A stretch of 12,178 nt of DNA from Aquifex aeolicus (GTDB taxonomy: Bacteria; Aquificota; Aquificia; Aquificales; Aquificaceae): positions 1 through 12,178 of the forward strand of contig DQTK01000089.1 in NCBI GenBank assembly GCA_015662815.1, written 5' to 3'. How positions within the stretch are numbered: the stretch's first letter is position 1; each line of letters opens with the position of its first letter. This document shows, piece after piece, positions 1-7,275 of this stretch. Under the pieces are notes generated by a model, which made no database searches, was not told the DNA's origin, and saw nothing but the letters and a program-made list of their open reading frames with translations. A program made the translations under genes and the position numbers.

Positions 1-64
1 CTTAAAATCGGTATTGAAATAAGTTATTGATTTTGCTATATTTTTTATTGCACACTGATGCGGG

Positions 65-93
65 GTTCCTAATCTACCGTGTGGAGTTGAAAG
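65..93 (+). repeat. CRISPR repeat copy 1 (intact)
   Basis: 29-base unit beginning GTTCCTAATCTACCG and ending GTGGAGTTGAAAG. This is the better-preserved copy, with the GAAAG tail expected of the crRNA 5' handle. Confidence 0.7.
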
Positions 94-137
94 TCTTTTT
101 TAATTTTAATTAGCATCACTCACCTCCTTACCATCTT

Positions 138-166
138 GTTCCTAATCTACCGGGTGGAGTGAGGGA
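138..166 (+). repeat. CRISPR repeat copy 2 (degenerate 3' end)
   Basis: Matches copy 1 through position 23 except one T-to-G change, then diverges to GAGGGA. This suggests it is the leader-distal terminal repeat. Confidence 0.65.
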
Positions 167-283
167 GTTTAAAAAAATATGTAAAAAGATAGGTAAAACA
201 GAGTAGAAAAAAGAAGTCTGTGGTAAAGTAGCCCATAAGGTGAGTTTGTTTATATTCCTCACAGGCTTTAACTTAATGGTTAA

Positions 284-290
284 TAGGAGG
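284..290 (+). promoter_or_regulatory. Ribosome binding site of the PSP1 gene
   Basis: TAGGAGG ends eight bases before the ATG at 299. It is one of the strongest Shine-Dalgarno sites in the window and fixes that start. Confidence 0.8.
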
Positions 291-298
291 TTTAAAAT

Positions 299-1192
299 AT
301 GGAATATTTAAAAATCAGATATATAGATACCAATAAAATAGGAACTCTAGAGGACTTAGAAATACCTCTTAAAAAGAACCAAAAGATTGTCGTGGAAGAT
401 GAAGAAAAGGGTAAAGACATAGTTGAAGTTCTGGGTTATTCAAAGGAACCGCCTAAGAACGAACTTAGACCGAGATTCGTAAGAATTGCTACAAAAAGGG
501 ATATAAATCTTTTCAATAAAAATCTCCGTGAGAGTAAAAAAGCTCTGGAGATATGTAAAGAAAAAGTGAAAGAACATAAACTCGATATACATCTTCTCAG
601 AGCTTACATTCCTCTGAATAGAAAAAAGGTTTTCTTTTACTATTTGGCGGAACAAAGGGTTGATTTTAGAGCTCTGGTAAGGGACTTAGCCAAGATTTTC
701 AAAAGAAGGATAGAAATGAGACAGGTCGGCGTAAGGGATGCAGTTCAGATGAAGGGCTGGATAGGGAGGTGTATGAGGGAGACATGTTGTTCCCGGTTTG
801 TGGAAACCTTCCAATCAATATCTCTTAATGATATAACGGAGCAAAATCTGCCTCTTTCTCCTTCAAAGTTTACAGGCCCGTGTGGAAGATTAGTTTGTTG
901 TATGGCCTTTGAGAGAGAAAACTACATCGTAAAATTTCTATTTCCTGAACCGGGAACGAAATTGTGTTATAATAGACAAGAAGTTACTCTTCTGGAAGTA
1001 GACCCCATTAGAGAACTGGTTGTGATTGAATACGAAGAAGACGGTAAAAAAGTTGAACTAAGCATAAAAGATTTACTTCCACAAGGTTTTGAAAGGGCTA
1101 TTGAGCACTGTAGAAGCTACAGCGGATGCTATAGAAAAGGCGTTTACGAAGATGCCACGGAACATGAAATTGTCGGAAGTCATACGGAGTGA
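299..1192 (+). CDS. ricT: PSP1-domain protein, RicT (YaaT) family
   Basis: This is a 297-residue cytoplasmic protein of the PSP1 C-terminal domain family. The diagnostic part is the cysteine-rich stretch at residues 152-204. It has C158, the pair C163-C164, and then SPSKFTGPCGRLVCC with C195, C200 and C201, matching the SGLCGRLMCC signature of Bacillus RicT. In Bacillus, RicT works with RicA and RicF in an Fe-S complex that affects RNase Y-dependent mRNA maturation. Those partners are not in this window. Residues 1-50 form a small beta-rich N-terminal part, and residues 205-260 a beta-rich C-terminal part. Extra cysteines occur at 86, 223, 271 and 277. Length agrees with the family (about 270-300). 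The start has a strong TAGGAGG site. The 3' end is close to, or overlaps, the RlmN-like gene. The family is secure; the molecular role in this organism is inferred. Confidence 0.88.
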   Translation: MEYLKIRYIDTNKIGTLEDLEIPLKKNQKIVVEDEEKGKDIVEVLGYSKEPPKNELRPRFVRIATKRDINLFNKNLRESKKALEICKEKVKEHKLDIHLLRAYIPLNRKKVFFYYLAEQRVDFRALVRDLAKIFKRRIEMRQVGVRDAVQMKGWIGRCMRETCCSRFVETFQSISLNDITEQNLPLSPSKFTGPCGRLVCCMAFERENYIVKFLFPEPGTKLCYNRQEVTLLEVDPIRELVVIEYEEDGKKVELSIKDLLPQGFERAIEHCRSYSGCYRKGVYEDATEHEIVGSHTE

Positions 1193-1973
1193 ATTGAATA
1201 ATCTCTTTTTATTTGAGCTTGAAGATGGATATACCGTTGAATCCGTATTCTACAGAGGAGATACTCTGTGTGTATCAACACAGGTAGGTTGCCCTGTTCG
1301 ATGTTCCTTTTGTGCTTCCGGAAAAAATGGATTAATGAGAAATCTTACGTGGGAAGAAATATATAACCAGTATGCTCTATTGAAAGATAAATATCCAATT
1401 AAGCGTATAGCCGTTGCGGGTATAGGAGAGCCACTGATTAATTGGAAGAATGTAAAAAAAGCCTTCTACAGATTCAAAAGAGAAGGTTTAAAGGTCTCAT
1501 TCTACACTACAGGATTCCCCACTAAGCACTTAAAGGAGCTCCTGAATTTGCCCCATGCAGGTGTAACTATATCTATTCACTCCTTAAAAGATGAAGTTAG
1601 GAAATACTTGATGCCATATACGGGAAAACTTGAAGATTTGATAAAAGTTTTAAAAGAAGAACTGTCTAAGCTCTCAAAAAGAAAGAGAAACAAGATAAAC
1701 CTTGCGTATTTGTTAATGAAAAATGTTAACGACTTTGAAGAAGAATTAAGGTCTCTTGCAATGCTGGCAAAAGAGCTCGGGGTTGGTATAGCTCTCCTTT
1801 ACTACAACAAAACTTCTGAGTTCGAACCCGTTTCTGAAAAAGAATACGAGGGAGCTTTTCTTTTACTTCGCTCCTATGGAATCAGGGTTACCCTATCTAC
1901 ACGCTTCAGAAAGGATAAATTGGGGGGATGCGGAACCCTCGTAGTAAATAGGAACAAAAAAGTAACCGTTTAA
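1089..1973 (+). CDS. Compact, divergent RlmN/Cfr-family radical SAM methyltransferase
   Basis: This predicted radical SAM enzyme belongs to the dual-specificity RNA methyltransferase family; RlmN methylates C2 of A2503 in 23S rRNA and A37 of some tRNAs. Numbered from the TTG at 1089, the cluster motif CPVRCSFC gives C68, C72 and C75. C61 seven residues earlier (LCVSTQVGC) matches catalytic C118 of E. coli RlmN. GIGEPLIN is the GxGEP motif, KNVND matches the family's VND element, and C281 in GGCGTL matches the second catalytic cysteine, C355. At 294 residues or fewer it is much shorter than RlmN (about 350-380), and the usual RGxDIxAACGQL is changed to FRKDKLGGCGTL. The start is uncertain: TTG 1089 overlaps the PSP1 gene by 104 bases, while ATG 1152 and ATG 1164 give shorter forms. 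Residues 19-32 (FTKMP...) resemble the family's MTDLP...LR segment, favouring a start upstream of 1152. It could be true RlmN or a paralogue with another RNA target. Confidence 0.85.
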   Translation: MKGLLSTVEATADAIEKAFTKMPRNMKLSEVIRSELNNLFLFELEDGYTVESVFYRGDTLCVSTQVGCPVRCSFCASGKNGLMRNLTWEEIYNQYALLKDKYPIKRIAVAGIGEPLINWKNVKKAFYRFKREGLKVSFYTTGFPTKHLKELLNLPHAGVTISIHSLKDEVRKYLMPYTGKLEDLIKVLKEELSKLSKRKRNKINLAYLLMKNVNDFEEELRSLAMLAKELGVGIALLYYNKTSEFEPVSEKEYEGAFLLLRSYGIRVTLSTRFRKDKLGGCGTLVVNRNKKVTV

Positions 1974-2388
1974 GAAAATCGTTCCTTCTTAGATTACAAT
2001 AATTGAATAGGAGAAGGGATACCTCCAGAGGGAACGGTCTTTGAAATACCTCCCACCTTGTTCCTACGTAATCCCTGCCATATCTCTTGTGAGCTTTGCA
2101 CATCAGATAATGTCCTTCCTTCCTCACTTCCCTCCCACAAAAACATTCGCTGCTTGTTTCTGACGGATTTCCTTCCTTTACCCTTGCTCACTCTTAGCTC
2201 CTTAAACTGTCTTTGTACATTTAGGATAAACAAAGGACTTTGAGAGAGTTTGGTTTTGAGTAGATGAGAGTTCCAAAGAGTTTCTAAATATTCTTGAGGG
2301 AACAGAAGATGGTCTTTCAAAAACGGGTTCTAAAGTTTTATAGGCTTTCTTGTTGCTTTTGAGTTTCTCAAATCCTTTCTTATATGCT
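1974..2388. other. 415-base stretch with no intact gene
   Basis: No convincing intact coding region lies between the RlmN-like gene and the Xaa-Pro peptidase gene, which converge here. Short open frames exist on both strands but have no ribosome binding site or consistent protein character. The only recognisable content is a decayed transposon-protein fragment on the - strand. I found no clear terminator hairpin for either flanking gene. Confidence 0.65.
2038..2187 (-). pseudogene. Remnant of a TnpB (IS200/IS605-type OrfB) C-terminal zinc ribbon
   Basis: Read on the - strand from 2172, the frame gives NPSETSSECFCGREVRKEGH, then YLMCKAHKRYGRDYVGTR. This follows the TnpB zinc-ribbon pattern (NP..TS..C..CG, then C..C....DRD..GARNI), but is damaged. 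The first pair is C-x-C, one residue short; the fourth ligand position is His; and the last motif reads GRDYVGTRWEV. An in-frame TGA lies at 2188-2190 just upstream. Neighbouring - strand frames from about 2200 to 2400 hold basic, protein-like fragments that could be earlier parts of the same gene after frameshifts, but I cannot align them with confidence. The frame runs on past the fragment into the RlmN-like gene's 3' end. This is a dead element and I saw no ends or TnpA partner. The fragment is short, so chance similarity is not excluded. Confidence 0.5.
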
Positions 2389-3453
2389 CTATAAAACCAC
2401 GAGTTCAAGGTCTACTCTTGAAAGCGGTTCTCCTGTACCGTTTTTGATTACCACTATATTCTCCAACCTTACGCCGAATTTTCCCGGCAGATAAATACCG
2501 GGTTCTATTGTGAAAACCATTCCTTCTTCAATGGGGATTTTGGCATCATCACCTTTGTAATAGACCCTCGGAAATTCGTGTATTTCCACTCCAACACCGT
2601 GGCCTGTTGAATGGGTAAAGAACTGTCCGTATCCCTTTTTTTCTATGTAATCTCTCGCTGCTTTATCTACGTCCCCTATAGTATTACCTACCTTTGCTTT
2701 TTCAATAGCCCTCAAATGTGCTTCCTTTACTATTTCGTAAACCTTCTTAAACTCTTCCGAAGGTTTTCCTATATAGATTGTTCTCGTAAAGTCAGTACAG
2801 TACCCCTTCCACAAAAGTCCCATATCTATTAAGAGCGGTGCATCCTCCTTTATTTTTTTTCTTGAAGTTTCCCAGTGGGGTACTGCCGAATGCTCTCCGC
2901 TCGCAACTATCGCGGGGAAGCTTTCACCTTCTCCATTTTTCTCAAAAATTTTACTTACGATAAATCCCCTCACCTGGAGTTCTGTCATTCCCGGTTTTAC
3001 GAAGTTCAACAGTTCATTGTAAATCTCATCACTCCTCTTTACTCCTTCTTTCATAATATTCATTTCTTCATCGGTTTTTATAACTCTTATGCCTTTTAAA
3101 AAGTTTGAAAATCCTACCCATCTCACATGTTTCGCTTTAAGTTTTTTCCTGAAGGTGCAGCTTACTTTATCCTCCTCAAATCCAATGTATTTCAATCCTT
3201 TTTCTTTCAGGAAATTTTTTATTACCTTAAACGGATTCCCTTTTATAAGATAAACTTCCCAGTCCGTGAGCTGAGTTTTTGCTCTATCAAAATAACGTGC
3301 GTCTGTAAGGAAGTACTTTTCGGACGGGGTAAGTATAGCGTATGCATGGGTAGAATGAAAACGGGAAAGATAAAACACGTTTGGCTGGGAAGTAAACATA
3401 AAAGCGTCTATATCCTTACTCTTTATAAGTTTTTGAACTTCCGGTATTCTCAT
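2389..3453 (-). CDS. pepQ: Xaa-Pro aminopeptidase/dipeptidase, M24B metallopeptidase
   Basis: This 354-residue cytoplasmic metallopeptidase should cleave the bond before proline in peptides, using two metal ions. Residues 1-125 form the creatinase-type N-terminal domain and 130-354 the pita-bread catalytic domain. All five metal ligands are visible: D210 and D221 (LLIDMG...CTDFTR), H285 (HSTGHGVG), E317 (FTIEPGIY) and E331 (VRLENIVV). H193 (VPHWE) fits the conserved substrate-side histidine. Length matches bacterial YqhT/PepQ-like enzymes (about 350-360). The ATG lies one base after the aroA stop, and GGAG at 3461-3464, seven bases upstream inside aroA, supports it. It is the last intact gene of the - strand cluster. 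The family is certain; whether it acts on dipeptides (prolidase) or longer peptides cannot be told from sequence. Confidence 0.93.
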   Translation of the reverse strand: MRIPEVQKLIKSKDIDAFMFTSQPNVFYLSRFHSTHAYAILTPSEKYFLTDARYFDRAKTQLTDWEVYLIKGNPFKVIKNFLKEKGLKYIGFEEDKVSCTFRKKLKAKHVRWVGFSNFLKGIRVIKTDEEMNIMKEGVKRSDEIYNELLNFVKPGMTELQVRGFIVSKIFEKNGEGESFPAIVASGEHSAVPHWETSRKKIKEDAPLLIDMGLLWKGYCTDFTRTIYIGKPSEEFKKVYEIVKEAHLRAIEKAKVGNTIGDVDKAARDYIEKKGYGQFFTHSTGHGVGVEIHEFPRVYYKGDDAKIPIEEGMVFTIEPGIYLPGKFGVRLENIVVIKNGTGEPLSRVDLELVVL

Positions 3454-3454
3454 C

Positions 3455-4750
3455 TTAAAACTCCGTTACGCTAAAAATGTCATTCCAGAAGTTTGGATAA
3501 GATATAGCAACGCATTCAGGATTGTCTATGATAACCTCTTCATCTGTAATCAGGCCTGCAACTGTAAAAGCCATAGCAATTCTGTGGTCGTTAAAGGTTT
3601 CTATCTTTGCTCCCTTTAACTTCTCGGTTCCCTCTATGATAAACCCGTCATCCAGTTCTTCAACTTGTACTCCCATTTTTCTGAGATTTACAACTATCGC
3701 TTTAATCCTATCACTCTCTTTATATCTAAGCTCCTTAGCTCCGCGAACCTCAGAAACTCCTTCTGCAAGGGCCATCAGAACAGCAAGTATGGGAATCTCA
3801 TCTATCAGGGTAGGAACTTCCGAAGGGGATACTTTTACAGCTTTAAGACGGTTAACCGGGTTTATCACTATATCCGCAACGGGTTCATTTGAAACTTCCT
3901 TAAAATCTTCAAATTTTATATCACCCCCCATTTCCAAAAGCTTTTTGAAAAACCCACCTCTTGTTGGATTAAGTAAAACCTCTTTGAGGATTAACTGACC
4001 CTCCGGAGCAAGTGTTGCTAACGCCGCAAAATACGCTGCAGAAGACGGGTCTGCGGGACAGTAAACCTCTGTTCCTTGAAGTTCTTGCTCCCCTTTTACC
4101 TTTACAATGTGTCCTTTTTCTTCGGATATGGTGATTATTTCCCCTCCGAAAAGTTTTAACATCCTTTCCGTGTGGTCTCTTGAGAGGTAGGGTTCCACAA
4201 CTTGGGTAATTCCTTCGGCTCGGAGCCCCGCTAAAAGCAATGCGGTTTTTACTTGAGCGGAAGCCCTCTTATTAAAATAGGAAACGCCCCTTAGCTTTCC
4301 TCCCCTTATCGCTAGCGGGAGTTTGTTCCCTTCTTCTCTCCCATCTATATTTGCCCCCATATTCCTCAAGGGTTCTACGACTCTGAGCATAGGTCTTTGT
4401 CTTAAACTCTTATCACCGATAATTACACTAAAGAATGGTTGCGTTGATAGTACTCCTGTCATAATTCTTGCGGTAGTTCCGGAATTTTTAGCATCTAAAA
4501 TATTTTCGGGTTCCCTGAAAATATAGTTTCTTCCCTTTACGATAACTCTATCCGTTTCCTCTTGTACTTCAGTCCCTAACATTTTCAGAATTTGGAGCGT
4601 TGCTTTAGTATCCTCGGAAAATAAAGGTCTTACAATTTCCGTTTCTCCTCGGGCCAGTGCTCCGAGTATAAAAGACCTGTGGGTTATAGATTTATCGGAA
4701 GGTGTCCTGAGTTTTCCTTTAACTCTCCTAATTTTTTCTACTTTCTGCAT
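3455..4750 (-). CDS. aroA: EPSP synthase (3-phosphoshikimate 1-carboxyvinyltransferase), class II type
   Basis: This enzyme transfers the enolpyruvyl group of PEP to shikimate 3-phosphate, the sixth step of the shikimate pathway, in the cytoplasm. The 431-residue length is normal. Visible motifs are K20-S21 and R25 (DKSITHR), NSGTTAR at 89-95, GDKSLRQRP at 112-120, SAQVK at 164-168, RDHTE at 191-195, NPTR at 261-264, the catalytic Asp region LIDEIP around D318, YKESDR at 343-348 and NDHRIAMAF at 387-395. The set GDK, SAQxK, RxHxE and NxTR is the signature of class II EPSP synthases (the Agrobacterium CP4 type) rather than the E. coli class I type. The gene starts nine bases after pilB ends. 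There is no Shine-Dalgarno in the A+T-rich gap, so its translation may be coupled to pilB or use a weak site. Confidence 0.96.
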   Translation of the reverse strand: MQKVEKIRRVKGKLRTPSDKSITHRSFILGALARGETEIVRPLFSEDTKATLQILKMLGTEVQEETDRVIVKGRNYIFREPENILDAKNSGTTARIMTGVLSTQPFFSVIIGDKSLRQRPMLRVVEPLRNMGANIDGREEGNKLPLAIRGGKLRGVSYFNKRASAQVKTALLLAGLRAEGITQVVEPYLSRDHTERMLKLFGGEIITISEEKGHIVKVKGEQELQGTEVYCPADPSSAAYFAALATLAPEGQLILKEVLLNPTRGGFFKKLLEMGGDIKFEDFKEVSNEPVADIVINPVNRLKAVKVSPSEVPTLIDEIPILAVLMALAEGVSEVRGAKELRYKESDRIKAIVVNLRKMGVQVEELDDGFIIEGTEKLKGAKIETFNDHRIAMAFTVAGLITDEEVIIDNPECVAISYPNFWNDIFSVTEF

Positions 4751-4759
4751 AATTAAATA

Positions 4760-6460
4760 TCATACGGCCAGAACTCTGTTGACTTCCTCTATGGAGGTTA
4801 GACCCCTTTTTACCTTTATTAGCCCGTTCTGATAAAGTGTTCTCATGCCTTTTTCTATAGCTTTCTTCCTAATTTCATCATGGTTAGCTCCTCTGATAAT
4901 CAGGGTTTTTATATCCTCGTCTACCTCTAATATTTCATGAACGGCCGTTCTACCTTTATACCCTGTGTTATTACAGTATTCACATCCCCCTTCTCGAGCT
5001 TTGTATATTGTGATTTCTTCGGAAGGGTCATTAATCAATCCCAGTTGCAAAAGGACATCCTTAGGTAGTTTAGCCTCTTCTTTACATCTTGGACAAAGCT
5101 TTCTTATCAATCTTTGAGCTACTACGAGAATGAGAGAGCTTCCAACGAGGAAAGGTTCTATTCCCATATCAACGAATCTGGTTACTGTTGTAGGTGCATC
5201 GTTTGCGTGAATTGTAGAGAAAACTAAGTGACCGGTGAGAGATGCTCTTATAGCTATTTCGGCAGTTTCAGAGTCTCTTACTTCACCTACCAAGATTATA
5301 TCTGGATCTTGTCTTAAGAAAGCTCTGAGAACATTTGCAAAAGTAAGCCCTATTCTTTCATTTACCTGAACCTGATTTATCCCGGGAATGGCTACTTCAA
5401 CAGGGTCTTCTACGGTCATTATGTTTATGTCCGGTGTATTTCTTTCCATTAATGAGGCGTATAGGGTCGTGGTTTTACCCGAGCCGGTAGGTCCTGATAC
5501 AAGTATCATTCCCCAGGGCTTCCATATTGCTTTCCTATATTTTTGCAGTTCATCGGGTTCGAATCCCAAATCTTCCAGTTTTACTTTCAAATATTTCTCC
5601 GCTTCCTGAATTCTCATAACAATTTTTTCACCGTAAACAGTTGGCACTGTGTTTACTCTGAGGTCTATTTTTTTTCCCTGTATGCTTACCCTTATTCTTC
5701 CATCTTGAGGTTTCCTTTTTTCGGATATATCCATTCCTGCCATGATTTTTACTCTTGTTATTAACCCGTCTTTCACGGAGGAAGGGAAATCTTTATAAAT
5801 TCTCAAAACACCGTCAACTCTGAATCTAATAATTACTCTATGTTCCTGGGGTTCAATATGTATGTCAGAAGCTCCTCTTCTTACAGCTTCGTAAATTATG
5901 AGATTTGCGAGTTTTACTATGGGTGCCGCTTCCGCACTGGCTATAGCTTCCTCAAGGGAAATCTCCCCACCTATATTCTCTATGGTTATTTCCGCAGCAG
6001 GTATTTCTTCCAGTATCTCCGTAACCTTAGGAAAAAGCTCCTCCAGAGCTTTTACTATAACCGATAACGGAGCGTAATAGGGTACAACTTGCATTTTGGT
6101 TATGAATCTAAGTTCGTTAATTATATCCTGGTTGTATGGGTTAAAGGTATATATGTAGATTCTGTCTTTATTCACTTTAAAGGGTATAACTTTGTATTTC
6201 TCTATTATATTTCTCGGAAGGATATTAAGAACTTCTGCCGGAATAGAGTTCACATCTATACGTTCTACAACTCTTGAGGGTATTTGTTGTTTAAAAAATG
6301 TAGTTATCTGCTCCTCCGAGAGCACCCCGAGTCTTATAAGTGCTTCTATAGGGTCTTCATTTTGTTCCATCTTCTCTATAATGCTGTTAATATCTTTATC
6401 TTTTATAAACCCTGTTTTAGCGAGAAGTGAGAGAAATCTGTAAACTCTCTCCCTATCCAT
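4760..6460 (-). CDS. pilB: Type IV pilus assembly / type II secretion ATPase, PilB/GspE family
   Basis: This 566-residue cytoplasmic hexameric ATPase powers pilus extension or pseudopilus assembly at the inner membrane. Residues 1-145 form the GspE/MshE-type N-terminal domain; 175-290 is the N2 domain with the ASDIHIEP element (197-204) and GMDISEKRKPQDGR. Walker A is GPTGSGKTT (323-331), the Asp box is VEDPVE (350-355), Walker B is DIILVGEVRD (387-396) and the His box is TGHLVFSTIHAND (409-421). A four-cysteine zinc site, C456/C459 and C493/C496, is typical of PilB and GspE and absent from the retraction ATPase PilT. Length and layout are complete. The gene overlaps panB by eight bases, with GAGG at 6467-6470 placed six bases before the ATG. 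No pilin, platform or other secretion gene is nearby, so the choice between PilB and GspE is open. Confidence 0.92.
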   Translation of the reverse strand: MDRERVYRFLSLLAKTGFIKDKDINSIIEKMEQNEDPIEALIRLGVLSEEQITTFFKQQIPSRVVERIDVNSIPAEVLNILPRNIIEKYKVIPFKVNKDRIYIYTFNPYNQDIINELRFITKMQVVPYYAPLSVIVKALEELFPKVTEILEEIPAAEITIENIGGEISLEEAIASAEAAPIVKLANLIIYEAVRRGASDIHIEPQEHRVIIRFRVDGVLRIYKDFPSSVKDGLITRVKIMAGMDISEKRKPQDGRIRVSIQGKKIDLRVNTVPTVYGEKIVMRIQEAEKYLKVKLEDLGFEPDELQKYRKAIWKPWGMILVSGPTGSGKTTTLYASLMERNTPDINIMTVEDPVEVAIPGINQVQVNERIGLTFANVLRAFLRQDPDIILVGEVRDSETAEIAIRASLTGHLVFSTIHANDAPTTVTRFVDMGIEPFLVGSSLILVVAQRLIRKLCPRCKEEAKLPKDVLLQLGLINDPSEEITIYKAREGGCEYCNNTGYKGRTAVHEILEVDEDIKTLIIRGANHDEIRKKAIEKGMRTLYQNGLIKVKRGLTSIEEVNRVLAV

Positions 6461-7250
6461 AGCTTTCCTCGTCGGAGGGAAAGTCTCCCTTTTCTATATC
6501 CATTTTAAAATGCTCTAAGGCTTCCTTTATAAGTTTTGCTCCCTCAAGGTATCTTCTTACGAACTTAGGTTTAAAATCTTCAAATAGCCCTATTATATCG
6601 TGGAAAACGAGTACCTGCCCATCCGTATACTTGCCCGCACCTATACCTATCACTATACATCCGGAATTTTCCCAAAGTTCTTTTGCTACTTTTGTAGGAA
6701 CACTTTCAAGAACTATCATAAAGGCTCCTGCTTCTTCCAGAGCTTTAAAGTCCTCCTTTAGTTTCTTTATCTCCTCTTCACTTTTTCCAACTACCTTAGG
6801 TCTTCCAAAGATATTTATACTTTGAGGTGTAAAACCTATATGTCCTACAACCGGAATACCTACCCTGGTGAGTTTGTAAACGAGTTCCGCTATCTCACTT
6901 CCTCCTTCGAGCTTTACAGCTTTTGCTTTAGTCTCTTTTATCACTCTCCCGCAATTTTCAATTGCCTTTTCCGTAGACACCTGATAGCTCATGAAGGGCA
7001 TATCGGCTATAATAAAGGCTTCTCTTGCTCCCCTCATTACGCACTTTGTGTGGTAGATGATTTCTTCCAGAGTTACGGAAAGGGTATCTACCTCACCCTT
7101 GACTACTGTACCAAGGGAGTCACCTACCAGTATACAATCTATACCCACCTCGTCGCAGAGCTTAGCACTCCAGTAATCGTAAGTGGATACCATACTGATT
7201 TTTTTTCCTTCTCTCTTTTTTTTAAAAAGAGTCTTTAAGGTCACAGGCAT
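6453..7250 (-). CDS. panB: Ketopantoate hydroxymethyltransferase
   Basis: PanB transfers a hydroxymethyl group from 5,10-methylenetetrahydrofolate to 2-ketoisovalerate, giving ketopantoate, the first step of pantothenate and coenzyme A synthesis. The 265-residue length equals the usual 260-280. The TIM-barrel family motifs are present: STYDYWSA at 22-29, VGDSLG with metal ligand D44, IADMPF with D83, VKLEGG with K113 and E115, GHIGFTPQ with H137, LESVP with catalytic E182, and GIGAG at 202-206. It starts 25 bases after the small unknown gene and overlaps the PilB-family gene by eight bases. No strong Shine-Dalgarno precedes the ATG. No other pantothenate gene is in the window. Confidence 0.96.
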   Translation of the reverse strand: MPVTLKTLFKKKREGKKISMVSTYDYWSAKLCDEVGIDCILVGDSLGTVVKGEVDTLSVTLEEIIYHTKCVMRGAREAFIIADMPFMSYQVSTEKAIENCGRVIKETKAKAVKLEGGSEIAELVYKLTRVGIPVVGHIGFTPQSINIFGRPKVVGKSEEEIKKLKEDFKALEEAGAFMIVLESVPTKVAKELWENSGCIVIGIGAGKYTDGQVLVFHDIIGLFEDFKPKFVRRYLEGAKLIKEALEHFKMDIEKGDFPSDEESYG

Positions 7251-7275
7251 TTATTACAAGTTTAACTCTTTTATC

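Larger units (their letters stand above)
65..166 (+). CRISPR. Two-repeat CRISPR remnant (mini-array)
   Basis: Two copies of a 29-base unit lie at 65-93 and 138-166. Both begin GTTCCTAATCTACCG and share 22 of their first 23 bases. The first ends GTTGAAAG, a common CRISPR-repeat 3' end; the second loses similarity over its last six bases, as terminal repeats often do. One 44-base spacer (94-137) separates them. The A+T-rich bases 1-64 contain no third repeat and could be a leader, so the array would read left to right. The repeat closely resembles the Aquifex aeolicus CRISPR repeat as I remember it, with one base different near position 10; that is from memory. No cas gene is present in the window. 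A chance repeated element is possible but unlikely given length and spacing. Confidence 0.72.

Noticed and set aside
226..265. Promoter or hairpin in the leader of the PSP1 gene (TATATT at 251-256; GTGAG/CTCAC pair)
   Set aside because: No acceptable -35 at normal spacing and only a five-base stem, so both are within chance for A+T-rich sequence.
2060..2093. GTTCCTACGTAATCC looking like another CRISPR repeat copy
   Set aside because: Only the first seven bases match, with no partner at spacer distance; on the other strand it encodes the DYVGTR part of the TnpB remnant.
2058..2243. 61-residue + strand frame in the intergenic stretch
   Set aside because: No ribosome binding site, Ser/Leu-rich, and antisense to the TnpB-like fragment.
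3127..3474. 115-residue + strand frame opposite the Xaa-Pro peptidase
   Set aside because: Phe/Lys-rich antisense shadow of the peptidase's N-terminal domain.
3522..3998. 158-residue + strand frame opposite aroA
   Set aside because: It is antisense to well-conserved aroA motifs, has low-complexity Ser/Ile/Thr content and no ribosome binding site; it is a shadow.
6822..7238. 138-residue + strand frame opposite panB
   Set aside because: It lies entirely antisense to intact panB, with no start signal and no recognisable domain.
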